Part shown: positions 44,224 through 53,494 of the stretch, piece after piece
How positions within the stretch are numbered: the first letter of the stretch is position 1
Layout of the letters: every line of letters starts with the position of its first letter
NCBI GenBank assembly: GCA_040217795.1
Contig: JBEHWK010000005.1
Span: forward strand, 7,903 to 71,902
Direction of reading: 5' to 3'
Source of the DNA: Clostridium_T sp040217795
GTDB taxonomy: Bacteria; Bacillota; Clostridia; Clostridiales; Clostridiaceae
DNA: 64,000 nt
Translations under genes and position numbers: made by a program
The notes under the pieces: model-generated
Database searches by the model: none
What the model was told of the DNA's origin: nothing
Seen by the model: the letters and a program-made list of their open reading frames with translations, nothing else

Positions 44224-45231
44224 TTAAAGAGCTTCTGCTTTTGCTTTGCTGTGAACCTCAACAATATGTGCTTCAGTCAGCTCTTCTTCTTTTATATCTA
44301 AATTTTTTCCTGTTATATTTTCTATTTCTCTTATAAGGGCAGCTGCATCCAGTCCATACTCTTTCATCAGGTATTGTTTGCTTGCTCCATGGACAAAAGT
44401 ATCCTTTATTCCTATTCGTGTAAGCTTTTTTCCAATTCCCTGTTCCGCCATTTTCTCTGCAATTATAGTACCCAAACCTCCGATAATTGAATGGTTCTCC
44501 ATTGTTATTACCCCATACTTTGATTTCTTAATTGCTTCCAGAACAGAGTCATCATTGAATGGCTTTAATGTTGATATATGCATATGATGTATTGAAACGC
44601 CCCTTGATTTTAGTGCCTGTGAAGCACGAATGGCTTCTTCCGTGCAAATGCCGCTTGTCAGCAGCACAAGATCAGTACCTTCACTCACAACTCTGGCCTT
44701 GCCAAACTGCATAGGTTCAGATGAAGGAAATAATCTTGGGATCTCACCCCGCAATGTTCTTATATACACCGGCCCATTTATTGAATTTGCTACATCCAGT
44801 ACTGATTCTACATCTGTAGCATCCCCGCATTCCAGTATAGTCATATTAGGAAGGGATCTCATGACTGATATATCCTCAATTGCCTGATGGGTTGCTCCTC
44901 CTGGTGTCATAATCCCTGGCAAAAACCCAAACATTTTAACCGGTACATTTGGATATGCTATAGACATGGATATCTGGTCATATGCTCTTCTATATATAAA
45001 TACCGCAAAAGTGTGCACAAATGGTTTGTACCCTTCTCTGGCCAACCCACCGGCAAAGCTCATCATATTCTGCTCAGCTATACCCATAGAAAAAAATCTT
45101 TCAGGATAAGTGTCCCTGAACAAGTCTATTTCCGTTGAGCTTGTCAAATCTGCTGATAGCACTACAATCTCGGGCTTATCTTCAGCCCATCTTACTAAAT
45201 TCTTTGCATGTACTCTAGTTTGAATTTCCAT
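44224..45231 (-). CDS. Transketolase-like C-terminal subunit
   Basis: 335 residues holding the pyrimidine-binding and C-terminal domains of a split transketolase. FFSMGIAEQNMMSFAGGLA carries the catalytic Glu that activates thiamine diphosphate, HTFAVFIYRRAYDQI and PGGATHQAIEDISVMR follow, and the C-terminal domain has EGTDLVLLTSGICTEEAI and MENHSIIGGLGTIIAE. It starts 11 bp after the N-terminal half, with AGGAGGG. Both halves together make one enzyme. The same set-up occurs in apulose-4-phosphate transketolase and other sugar pathways. Confidence 0.9.
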   Translation of the reverse strand: MEIQTRVHAKNLVRWAEDKPEIVVLSADLTSSTEIDLFRDTYPERFFSMGIAEQNMMSFAGGLAREGYKPFVHTFAVFIYRRAYDQISMSIAYPNVPVKMFGFLPGIMTPGGATHQAIEDISVMRSLPNMTILECGDATDVESVLDVANSINGPVYIRTLRGEIPRLFPSSEPMQFGKARVVSEGTDLVLLTSGICTEEAIRASQALKSRGVSIHHMHISTLKPFNDDSVLEAIKKSKYGVITMENHSIIGGLGTIIAEKMAEQGIGKKLTRIGIKDTFVHGASKQYLMKEYGLDAAALIREIENITGKNLDIKEEELTEAHIVEVHSKAKAEAL

Positions 45232-45242
45232 TTGTGCCCTCC

Positions 45243-46169
45243 TTATTTCGCCCTCTTGGTAATTTCTTCATATGCTGCCTTGTAGGCTTCTCTTTCCTCT
45301 TCACTGTTGAATCTTACATAGTGAAGTTTAGGTACCCGTTTCTTTAAAATGTCGATTCCTCTGCATGGATCCGTATCACAAAGTATAAATGTAGGTCTGC
45401 CATCAGGCTTAAGTTTTCCCAGAGCCGCCAAAGCATCAACATTATGGCCATCCACCCTGAATACTCTTGCCCCGAAGGATTCAAGACGCTTATCAAAAGG
45501 TTCCAGCCCCATTACGGTTTCCATCTTGCCGTCGCATTGATATCCGTTTATATCTACATAAGCAAGCATATTGTCAAGCTTGTGATATGACATAGCCTGT
45601 ACGGCTTCCCAGAACTGTCCTGTCTGGCACTCACCGTCTGACAGGAATAAAACTACCCTTCCACTCTCCTTTTTAAGTTTTCTTGCCAGGGCTATTCCTG
45701 CAGCCTGGCTTATTCCCTGTCCTAAGGAACCTGTCATTAACTCAAGGCCTGGTGAGTGTTCAGCACCTATCATTTCAACTACACTGCCATCTTTATTGAA
45801 CTCATCCAACCCGCTTTCAACCATTCTGCCCACCTGAATCAGTGCTGTATAAAGCACCAGGGAATATTGAGAAGGGGATAGTATAAACCGGTCGTATTTC
45901 TTTGACTTGCTGCCGTTAAATGCAGAACCTGTGGAATAATTATAGTTGTCAGAACCAGGAACTCCCTGGAACTTTCCCGGAGCTAGAGGTTCTTTTAAAC
46001 TTTCTATATTCAATATATTCAGATATAATGCTGCGAATATCTCTGCCGAAGAACAAGCCTGACTAAGATATCCGCCATTATTTTTTATTGTGTGTTCCAA
46101 AACCCGACGTCTTATTCCATCTGCAGCTGCGTATATTTCCTTTTGCCATGTTTCTTTTACTTTAGCCAT
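45243..46169 (-). CDS. Transketolase-like N-terminal subunit lacking usual histidines
   Basis: 308 residues with the diphosphate-binding domain of transketolase. The TPP motif is SDGECQTGQFWEAV...DINGYQCDG, with GSLGQGISQAAG and DGHN (His242) present. Usual GHPG near the start is GGYLSQ (35 area), and the LSxGHxS motif is LSPSQYS with Gln101 where His stands. Both changed positions contact substrate in classic transketolase, so the donor or acceptor probably lacks the usual hydroxyl. ATG at 46169 has GGGGTG upstream and overlaps mtnA by 8 bp. Confidence 0.88.
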   Translation of the reverse strand: MAKVKETWQKEIYAAADGIRRRVLEHTIKNNGGYLSQACSSAEIFAALYLNILNIESLKEPLAPGKFQGVPGSDNYNYSTGSAFNGSKSKKYDRFILSPSQYSLVLYTALIQVGRMVESGLDEFNKDGSVVEMIGAEHSPGLELMTGSLGQGISQAAGIALARKLKKESGRVVLFLSDGECQTGQFWEAVQAMSYHKLDNMLAYVDINGYQCDGKMETVMGLEPFDKRLESFGARVFRVDGHNVDALAALGKLKPDGRPTFILCDTDPCRGIDILKKRVPKLHYVRFNSEEEREAYKAAYEEITKRAK

Positions 46170-47256
46170 TGTATTCACCCCGTTGTTTAAAGAATTTCGC
46201 AAGACTTTCCTCATACGGAGGATAAGCAATGCCTTTTTCAGTAATAATTGCTGTTATATTTTTATTATCTGTTACATCAAAGCATGGGTTGTAAGTCTTA
46301 ACTCCATCAGGAGCCATAGGCTTCTCATACCACTTGGAGGTTATCTCATCTCCGTTCCGAAGTTCTATCTCAATTTCCTCCCCGCTTTTACAATTCAAAT
46401 CTATTGTTGATAAAGGTGCACATATATAAAATGGTATTTTATAATATTTTGCCTGTATTGCCACACCAGAGGTTCCTATTTTATTTGCTGCATCACCATT
46501 GGCAGCAACCCTGTCACAACCAACCAATACTGCTTGTATCTTTCCTTCCTTCATTACTATGGAAGCCATGTTATCACAAATAAGTGTCACATCGACCCCA
46601 GCCTCTTTCAATTCCCATGCAGTGAGTCTTGCCCCCTGAAGAAGAGGCCTTGTTTCGTCTGCGAAGACCCTGAATCCATAACCTTCAGCCTCACCTAAAT
46701 ATATTGGTGCCAAGGCTGTACCTAATCTGGCAGTTGCTATGGTTCCTGCATTGCAATGGGTAAGTATCCCCCATCCCGGCTTAAGCAATGACAATGCATT
46801 TCTGCCAATAGCTTCACAGACCTGTTCATCCTCTAAACGTATTTTTTCAGCCTCGTCTTTAAGCGCTGATTTAATTTCATCTATATTTTTATCCTTCTCA
46901 TATCTTAACCTGTCTTCCATTCTCCCAAGTGCCCAAAACAGATTCACTGCTGTAGGCCTTGAGGATGAAAGATATTCTTTACCCTTTTTAAAATCTTCAA
47001 GCAATTCTTCATAATTATTTGCTTTGGATGCTTTCACCAGCAGGTATATTCCAAAAGCAGCAGCTATGCCTATAGCTGGTGCTCCTCTTACCCTTAAGGA
47101 ATGTATCGCCTCCCATATGTCTTCAAGCTTTTTAACTTTTAAAAACTTCTTTTCATTGGGAAGAAGTGTCTGATCTAAAATTATTAAGGCATCATTAGTA
47201 TCATCAAGCTTTACAGATTGGATGACTGCAGCCCCTGAATCTTCATATCTGTCCAT
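46162..47256 (-). CDS. mtnA: Methylthioribose-1-phosphate isomerase-like protein
   Basis: 364 residues of the MtnA/eIF2B-like family, isomerising 5-substituted ribose-1-phosphates to the ribulose form. RGAPAIGIAAAFG, catalytic Cys168 in LTHCNAGTIATA, ADETRPLLQGARLTAWEL and catalytic Asp248 in VGCDRVAANGDAANKIG are all kept. The last motif normally reads VGADR(I/V). It follows mtnK by 13 bp. Together they make the first two steps of methylthioribose or 5-deoxyribose use. Confidence 0.94.
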   Translation of the reverse strand: MDRYEDSGAAVIQSVKLDDTNDALIILDQTLLPNEKKFLKVKKLEDIWEAIHSLRVRGAPAIGIAAAFGIYLLVKASKANNYEELLEDFKKGKEYLSSSRPTAVNLFWALGRMEDRLRYEKDKNIDEIKSALKDEAEKIRLEDEQVCEAIGRNALSLLKPGWGILTHCNAGTIATARLGTALAPIYLGEAEGYGFRVFADETRPLLQGARLTAWELKEAGVDVTLICDNMASIVMKEGKIQAVLVGCDRVAANGDAANKIGTSGVAIQAKYYKIPFYICAPLSTIDLNCKSGEEIEIELRNGDEITSKWYEKPMAPDGVKTYNPCFDVTDNKNITAIITEKGIAYPPYEESLAKFFKQRGEYNG

Positions 47257-47269
47257 AAAACACCTTCTA

Positions 47270-48496
47270 TCAGTTTATTCTTTTCTCAAATTCTTTTACT
47301 ATATTTATATAATCTGTTCCTGTCTTAAGGAAATTCCTTTCAAGTATAAACTTCTTTCCTGCAGAAATGCAGATTTTCTCCGCTCTTGCCTTCTTTTTAT
47401 TATCTTCAATTGATGTAATATCCTTAACATGGGCAAGGCCAATTATTCTTCTGCACAGCTCAAGGCCAGCAGCTGCTGCACTGTCACTTAGGATACTTTC
47501 CAGGTAATATTCCCTGAAACCTTTATAATTTGCAGTTCTTTCTGTAACTTTTTCCTCCCAGAGTGCTTTAAACTTTTCTATAAATAAATCCACAACCTGA
47601 ACTATAGTTTCTTCAAGCCATGCTTTATAATCTTCCTTTTCATACTGATTTTCAATTACTGCTTCAGCATTTTCATATGCAAAGATCAGATTGGCAATGA
47701 CATTGCCTACATCATAACCCGCCGGTCCATAAAAGGCGAATTCAGGATCAATTACCTTTGTGGAGTCCGGTTTAATAAATATTGAACCTGTATGAAGATC
47801 CCCATGCACAAGAGTCTGGGCATTAGTCATAAATTCGAACTTCAGCTTTGCAGTTTCCAAAAGAAGCTTTTCATCTCCCCAAAGCTCTTTCTTTGCAAAT
47901 TCCCTTGTTTCATCTGTAACGTCATTTCTTGGACAATCGTGAAAAGGTTCCGTATATACAAGGTCCTCCGTTATTTCGCATAATTCCGGATTGATAAAGT
48001 TCCTAACAAGCTCTTTCTTCTCCTTGTGGTTTAAAACTAAATCTGAATTTAACAACAGCGTATTAGCTAAAAATGTAGTAATATGATCAGCAAACAGTGG
48101 AAATTTCTTATGCTCATTCAGAGCTTTGCGCATTATAGTATAGTCTGAAAGATCCTCCATGGCAGTACAGTTCATTATTGAATCATAACTATACACTTCA
48201 GGAACAAAACCCTCTGCCAGTTTATGCTGAAGCCTCAGTATATCGCTCTCTATTCTGTTACGGTCAGGCGATACTTTAAACTCATCAGATATTCTGGCAT
48301 AAGGACCTGCCTGTTTTATGATTACTGACCTACCGCACTTTGAATCAGAAATCCTGAAAACATAGTTTAAGTTTCCATCTCCTATTTCACTGCAGCTTAA
48401 GTCCGCCTCCGGATCAAAGTAATTCAAAACTGAGGATGAGTATTCCAATGCATCTTCCTCATTCATAGTAAAATAGCCCTCTTTAAATTTTGACAT
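47270..48496 (-). CDS. mtnK: Methylthioribose kinase
   Basis: About 408 residues of the aminoglycoside-phosphotransferase-like kinase fold. LNYVFRISD near the N-terminus, catalytic VHGDLHTGSIF (Brenner motif with Asp) and DPEFAFYGPAGYDVGNVIANL (DxE metal site) are the hallmarks of MtnK, which phosphorylates C1 of 5-methylthioribose. ATG at 48496 has GGGGG eight bases upstream and leaves a 20 bp gap after the permease gene. The link to an importer implies use of external substrate. Confidence 0.94.
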   Translation of the reverse strand: MSKFKEGYFTMNEEDALEYSSSVLNYFDPEADLSCSEIGDGNLNYVFRISDSKCGRSVIIKQAGPYARISDEFKVSPDRNRIESDILRLQHKLAEGFVPEVYSYDSIMNCTAMEDLSDYTIMRKALNEHKKFPLFADHITTFLANTLLLNSDLVLNHKEKKELVRNFINPELCEITEDLVYTEPFHDCPRNDVTDETREFAKKELWGDEKLLLETAKLKFEFMTNAQTLVHGDLHTGSIFIKPDSTKVIDPEFAFYGPAGYDVGNVIANLIFAYENAEAVIENQYEKEDYKAWLEETIVQVVDLFIEKFKALWEEKVTERTANYKGFREYYLESILSDSAAAAGLELCRRIIGLAHVKDITSIEDNKKKARAEKICISAGKKFILERNFLKTGTDYINIVKEFEKRIN

Positions 48497-48516
48497 ATTC
48501 CCAACCCCCTCGGTGT

Positions 48517-49494
48517 TTATTTTTTTCTCCAATAGGTAAGCGTCAGTGCAAAAGCAAGCACAAGCCCTTTTACTATATCCATTGCATAGTAAGGAACTGA
48601 CAGCATAACTAAACCGTTTTGAAGTATTCCTATCAATACAGCCCCCACAAAAGTTCCCAATACATTTGGTTTTCCTGCTCCTCCTACTGAAAAACCTATA
48701 TACGAAGCTGCTACAGCATCCATTAGATATGGTGCTCCTGCATTTACTTCAGCAGTCTGTACCCTTGCAGCCAGAATTACTCCTCCTATTGCTGCAAGCA
48801 ATGAGGACAATATATATGCATATGCTTTATATTTATTCACCTGTATTCCTGAAAGCCTTGCTGCCTCTGAATTTCCCCCTATTACATACATATATCTTCC
48901 ATACTTTGTTTTGGTAAGAAATATATGGACTATTAAAATAATCATCAGCATGATTATTATTATCCATGGCACCTGGCCTATTTTCACAAATGACTCTGTT
49001 ATATTTCCTTGTGCAAATTTTCCATCGGGCATAACCATATTTTTTGATATGGCAGCGCCTCTTGTATAAGTTAGAGCCACGCCCTGAAAAATGAACATGG
49101 TTGCCAGGGTCACAAGCATATCAGGAATCTTCACCTTAACAATCAGTACTGAATTTATAATTCCTATAACAACTCCTGCAGCCAAAGCAGCAATTATGGA
49201 TATAAAAGTTACCTGATTATGCCATATAAACATTGACAAAACTACGGCATCAGCCACTGATGCGGCAGAACCTACCGACAGGTCAAAGCCTCCAACAGCA
49301 AGGGAAATGGTTACACCTGCTGCTATTATTGCAACGATAGAAATAGACCTGAGAATGTTGATAATGTTAGCAGGCTGCAAAAAGTTATTTTGCGCTGCAC
49401 CAAATATTGATATCAGCAATATTACGGTTACCAACGTTCCATACTTATATAAAAACTCAAATATTTCAAATTTCTTTTTATTAACTAAAATCAT
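48517..49494 (-). CDS. Ribose-type ABC transporter permease
   Basis: 325 residues, eight to ten membrane segments, of the RbsC/YtfT type. GGFDLSVGSAASVADAVVLSM and RLSGIQVNKYKAYAYILSSLLAAIGG are the conserved BPD_transp_2 blocks. It overlaps the ATPase gene by 14 bp. Substrate inferred as a 5-modified ribose from the kinase and isomerase that follow. Confidence 0.92.
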   Translation of the reverse strand: MILVNKKKFEIFEFLYKYGTLVTVILLISIFGAAQNNFLQPANIINILRSISIVAIIAAGVTISLAVGGFDLSVGSAASVADAVVLSMFIWHNQVTFISIIAALAAGVVIGIINSVLIVKVKIPDMLVTLATMFIFQGVALTYTRGAAISKNMVMPDGKFAQGNITESFVKIGQVPWIIIIMLMIILIVHIFLTKTKYGRYMYVIGGNSEAARLSGIQVNKYKAYAYILSSLLAAIGGVILAARVQTAEVNAGAPYLMDAVAASYIGFSVGGAGKPNVLGTFVGAVLIGILQNGLVMLSVPYYAMDIVKGLVLAFALTLTYWRKK

Positions 49495-51010
49495 AAAGCC
49501 CTCCCCCTGTAGAATAAAACATCAGTTCCTCTTCACTTGTATTTTCAGTTTCAAGCTCTTTTACAATTCTGCCGTCGTACATGACATAAACTCTGTCTGT
49601 AATACCTTTAATTTCAGAAAGTTCGCAGGAGGCATAGATAATTCCCTTTCCCTCTTTTGCCAGCTTGCTAATAAGCTCAAATATTTCTCTCTTTGCTCCT
49701 ACATCTACACCTTTAGTGGGTTCATCGAAAATAAATACTTCAGCATCTGTATCCAGCCATTTACCTACAACAACCTTCTGCTGATTACCGCCTGAAAGCA
49801 GTCCTGCTGAACGATTCTCATCCGGAGTTTTTATGCCTAAAGCTTCAATTGCTTTTCTGGCTGCCTTTTTTATACCTTCAAAATTGAGAAAACCGCTGAT
49901 ATTGCTGTACTTTTCAATATTGGCAGCAGAAATGTTTATTGCAATGGATTCAGCAGCCAGGAGCCCTTCCTTTCGCCTCTCTTCCGGAACAAGAGCCAGC
50001 CCGTTTTTTACTGCATCATAAGGACTTTTTAATGTAAGCCCTTTTCCATACAATAAAATTTCTCCGCTTATCAACCTTGAAGCTCCGAATAAAGCCTTGC
50101 AGAGCTCTGTCTTTCCTGCTCCCACTAAACCTGCAATTCCGATTATTTCTCCTTTGTTCAGGTGCAGGCTGATATCCCTAAGTTTACTTTCATCTCTTAG
50201 ATTTACTGCTTCCAGTAATCTTTCCCCTTTTTCTTTCCCGCGTACTGGAAAAATATCCTCAAGCTTTCTTCCAAGCATCTCCTCAACAATTTCATTCTGA
50301 GTAGTTTCTGATATATTTCTTTTTGCCACTACTGCTCCATTTCTCATTATTGTTACTTCATCACATATTTCAAATAATTCAGCCAGCCGATGTGATATAA
50401 AAACAACTCCCACATTTGATTTTTTCAATTCCTTAACCACGCGAAACAATTCTTCAGTTTCAGAATGGCTTAAAGGGGCCGTAGGTTCATCTAAAATCAG
50501 AAGCCTGCATTGACGGCATATAGACCTTGCTATAAGGACCATCTGTTTCTGAGCAAGTGTCAATTCATTAATATGCTTTTTAGTGCTTATACCTACATTT
50601 AACCTCTTAAGAACAGCTTCAGCCTTTCTATGTACCTGTTTCCAGTTCACAAAAAGCTGTTTTTTCATATCACTGACTATTTCATCCAGAAGTATATTTT
50701 CAGCTACAGTCAAATATGGGATAAGTGCTGTATCAACTTCCTGGTAAACCACCTGGATTCCAAGTTCCTTTGCATGTGACGGGTCCTTTATGTTTCTCTT
50801 CACTCCATCAATAAATATTTCTCCGCTATAATAATCATATGCACCTGATAATACCTTCATTAATGTAGATTTGCCTGCTCCATTGGCTCCTATAACTGCC
50901 TGAACTTTACCGGTCTCTGCAGTAAAGCTGACATTATTGAGAGCTTTTACTCCCGGAAACTCAATGGAAATGTTCCTCATATCTAAATATAATGTATCGA
51001 AATTATCCAT
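49481..51010 (-). CDS. Ribose-type ABC transporter double ATPase
   Basis: About 509 residues, two fused ATPase domains as in RbsA/XylG. Domain 1: GANGAGKSTLMK, LTLAQKQMVLIARSI, LLILDEPTAPLSHSE. Domain 2: GLVGAGKTELCKALFG, LSGGNQQKVVVGKWL, VFIFDEPTKGVDVGAK. This arrangement is specific to carbohydrate importers of the CUT2 class. ATG at 51010 has GGAGG seven bases upstream. Confidence 0.93.
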   Translation of the reverse strand: MDNFDTLYLDMRNISIEFPGVKALNNVSFTAETGKVQAVIGANGAGKSTLMKVLSGAYDYYSGEIFIDGVKRNIKDPSHAKELGIQVVYQEVDTALIPYLTVAENILLDEIVSDMKKQLFVNWKQVHRKAEAVLKRLNVGISTKKHINELTLAQKQMVLIARSICRQCRLLILDEPTAPLSHSETEELFRVVKELKKSNVGVVFISHRLAELFEICDEVTIMRNGAVVAKRNISETTQNEIVEEMLGRKLEDIFPVRGKEKGERLLEAVNLRDESKLRDISLHLNKGEIIGIAGLVGAGKTELCKALFGASRLISGEILLYGKGLTLKSPYDAVKNGLALVPEERRKEGLLAAESIAINISAANIEKYSNISGFLNFEGIKKAARKAIEALGIKTPDENRSAGLLSGGNQQKVVVGKWLDTDAEVFIFDEPTKGVDVGAKREIFELISKLAKEGKGIIYASCELSEIKGITDRVYVMYDGRIVKELETENTSEEELMFYSTGGGLYDFS

Positions 51011-51073
51011 CGGCATACCTCCTTCTATAATATTGCCAGTGAAGCTTTTAACAGTCTCACTGGCAGTAATTCA

Positions 51074-52207
51074 TCATTTTGTATTTTTTGTTTTAAGTGC
51101 ATCCATCCAAGGTTCTTCAAATGCTGTGGTTTTGCCCCATCCTGGAATAATTTCTGCAAGATTCTCCATATTTACCGTTTTTCCGGAATAATTAAGTTTA
51201 TCCTGAGTAATTAATGAAGCTTCCAGATCATAATATTTAGGTGTGCTTTCACCAGCAATTTTCTTTAACAAAATCCTGAGGTCAACAGCTCCTATAAGCT
51301 TTGGATCAACTGCTGCAGTACCTACCCATGAGCTTCCTTTTTCCTGAATAGCCTGAAGATCAGCGTTTGATACATCAATGCCATATATCTTGATTTCTGT
51401 ACGGCCTGCCTCCTTAACAGCACGCTGAGCCCCGATTGCAAAAGCATCCCAAGTAGCATATATAGCATCTATTGTTCCTTTAGGATGTTTTGCAAGCATA
51501 GCTGCTACTGCATTTTGCGTCTGAACAGATGTATCAGCAGCTGCAACACCAAATCTTTCTACTTCCTTTATTCCTGGGTACTTTTCCAACATAGCCTTGT
51601 ATTCCCTGTTTCTGTTAACCATTGGCGGAAACCCGTCAACCCACAGGTAAATGATATTAGATTTACCATTATTATCCTGAATGAGTTTCTTTAAAGAAAG
51701 AAGCGCCAATGCTTCATCATCCTGAGATGTGAGAGTAACACCATCGATTTTTGATATATCAGAATTTGAATCAAAGGTTACTACCGGTATGCCCTTTGCT
51801 GTAATCTTCTTTACATCCTCTGCTGTTGCCGCATCATCTCCGTGAGATATGATAAATCCATCATAATCCTTTTCCAATGCCTGGTTTATTGCATCATGAA
51901 ACTTCGCACTGTCACCGTTAGCACTGAATGTGTCCACTGTTATTCCGTAAGACTCACCTTCCTGTTTTGCCCCTGCCAGGAATTGTGCTGTATGGTCGTC
52001 ACCGCCTATTTTCCTTACAACCATAATCTTAAGCTTTTTACTTGCAATTTTTGCTGGAATAGCCACATTACTGTTTTGAACTGTACTGCTGCTGTCGCTT
52101 GTCTCCTTTGCTGCTCCGTCAGTAGCAGTTTTTTGAGCGCACCCTGTCAGTAAAACTGCCCCTGCTGTAGATACTGCCAAAACTAAAGCTAAAATTTTCT
52201 TTTTCAT
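51074..52207 (-). CDS. Ribose-type ABC transporter binding lipoprotein
   Basis: 377 residues with a lipobox VLLTGC (Cys23) and a low-complexity Ser/Thr linker to about 50. The mature type 1 periplasmic-binding fold starts KLKIMVVRKIGGDDHTAQFLAGAKQEGESYG; GFIISHGDDAATAEDVKKITAKGIPVVTFDSN and YATWDAFAIGAQRAVKEAG follow. First gene of the operon; the ATPase follows after 63 bp. Likely ligand is methylthioribose, 5-deoxyribose or a related sugar. Confidence 0.92.
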   Translation of the reverse strand: MKKKILALVLAVSTAGAVLLTGCAQKTATDGAAKETSDSSSTVQNSNVAIPAKIASKKLKIMVVRKIGGDDHTAQFLAGAKQEGESYGITVDTFSANGDSAKFHDAINQALEKDYDGFIISHGDDAATAEDVKKITAKGIPVVTFDSNSDISKIDGVTLTSQDDEALALLSLKKLIQDNNGKSNIIYLWVDGFPPMVNRNREYKAMLEKYPGIKEVERFGVAAADTSVQTQNAVAAMLAKHPKGTIDAIYATWDAFAIGAQRAVKEAGRTEIKIYGIDVSNADLQAIQEKGSSWVGTAAVDPKLIGAVDLRILLKKIAGESTPKYYDLEASLITQDKLNYSGKTVNMENLAEIIPGWGKTTAFEEPWMDALKTKNTK

Positions 52208-52266
52208 AAAAATAACCCCCTTGTTTTCATTCTACTGTATTCCTATATATTTACTATGCTATTGCT

Positions 52267-52295
52267 ATTATATTAGACTGATTCTTATGTGTCAA
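52267..52295 (-). promoter_or_regulatory. Strong promoter of the RLP operon
   Basis: On the minus strand TTGACA (52290-52295), a 17 bp spacer and TATAAT (52267-52272): a perfect sigma-A promoter, about 60 bp before the binding-protein start. No riboswitch or obvious operator in the 250 bp upstream. Confidence 0.85.
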
Positions 52296-52417
52296 TTTAT
52301 TTTTTAATAGTTTTCCCACCTTTTTCATATGCTTTGTTCATCACTGCAGGTTTTAAGCCATTTTCTCACATTCTAAAAATTTAGTTTATTGGAAAAAAGT
52401 ACTTGCTGAAAACAAAA

Positions 52418-52449
52418 ACCCCCTCAGACTATATACGTCTGAGGGGGAA
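52418..52449. terminator. Bidirectional terminator
   Basis: CCCCCTCAGAC / GTCTGAGGGGG perfect stem with TATATAC loop, between the RLP operon promoter and the upstream membrane gene. Confidence 0.85.
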
Positions 52450-52458
52450 TAAAACACC

Positions 52459-52710
52459 TTAGTATTTTGTGAAAACTTTAATATTAAAAATAAATCCTGC
52501 TGACAGCAAAATAAGACCTGAAATTCCAACCTTGATACTATGTATCCAGAAAGCGTACGGTATCATGATATGACTTATAAGATACAAAGGAAATCCTGTT
52601 GCAGCCGAATAAACCAGAAAAAATCTTCCCCAAAAGGTTGCAGCTAATTTCTTATTATTCATCTTCCCGCATACAGTTGCCATCAATGTACCTGTTATAA
52701 TGATTTTCAT
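52459..52710 (-). CDS. Small membrane protein, unknown
   Basis: 83 residues with two hydrophobic segments (about 25-45 and 58-80). No family recognised. It lies 28 bp after the ICMT-like gene. RBS weak. Confidence 0.55.
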   Translation of the reverse strand: MKIIITGTLMATVCGKMNNKKLAATFWGRFFLVYSAATGFPLYLISHIMIPYAFWIHSIKVGISGLILLSAGFIFNIKVFTKY

Positions 52711-52738
52711 CTCCGAATTATATCTCCAATGAAAACTC

Positions 52739-53434
52739 CTACCATATAAATGGAATAATCCTGTACCTGACTCTTTTCATATACTCCTCATAACCCTGAA
52801 GATCCTTCTTCAACACATCTTCTTCATTTAAAATCCTGGGGATAATTTCAATGCAGCAAAAAATCATAGGAATCAATGCATAAAATGACCCGAGTATAAA
52901 GGGTATGCTGATATCTATCATAATTGAGGACAGATACATAGGGTGTCTTATAATTGCATATAAACCATAATCAATAAGCTTCTGGTTTTCCTGTATCTCA
53001 ATCACACGGGAAGCATAACTGTTCTGCTTCATCACAAGAGAAAACAGGAAATATCCAGTTTCAAACAAAATAATGCCCACAATAATAAGCCATAATGATA
53101 CATAAGACCATTGAAACCTATAATCAATTCCAGGAATAATGAAGGCAATGACCATAAATACGAGTGAAAGCTTAACCAGTTTTTTCAGTGACTTCTCCGT
53201 TTCTTTCGTCTTCATACGCTTTTCAAGCAATTCAGGGTCGTTCTTCATCAGATATATAAACTCTAATGTCATAGGAACTGCAGCCGCAACAAGGAAAATC
53301 CATGCATTCCAGTATTTTATAGTTCCTGCTGCTGAAAACAATATCAGCCATATGCCTGCAATTCCGCTTCCGAATCTTAACAAAGTCAATCTGATTAATT
53401 TATTCTTATCAATTCCTTCACTTTTTACACTCAT
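52739..53434 (-). CDS. Isoprenylcysteine carboxyl methyltransferase-like membrane protein
   Basis: 231 residues with about six membrane segments. YGLYAIIRHPMYLSSIMI and EEDVLKKDLQGYEEYMKRVRYRIIPFIW form the C-terminal SAM-binding signature of the ICMT/PEMT family. Bacterial members methylate lipids or unknown acceptors. RBS GAGGTGG. Confidence 0.82.
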   Translation of the reverse strand: MSVKSEGIDKNKLIRLTLLRFGSGIAGIWLILFSAAGTIKYWNAWIFLVAAAVPMTLEFIYLMKNDPELLEKRMKTKETEKSLKKLVKLSLVFMVIAFIIPGIDYRFQWSYVSLWLIIVGIILFETGYFLFSLVMKQNSYASRVIEIQENQKLIDYGLYAIIRHPMYLSSIMIDISIPFILGSFYALIPMIFCCIEIIPRILNEEDVLKKDLQGYEEYMKRVRYRIIPFIW

Positions 53435-53494
53435 ATAACCACCTCTATTGAGAATACTCCAGGCTTCATATATAATTATATTTTTAGTAAACCT

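Noticed and set aside
52208..52458. SAM or other riboswitch ahead of the RLP operon
   Set aside because: The leader after the TTGACA-TATAAT promoter is only about 50 bases and shows no S-box or related aptamer.
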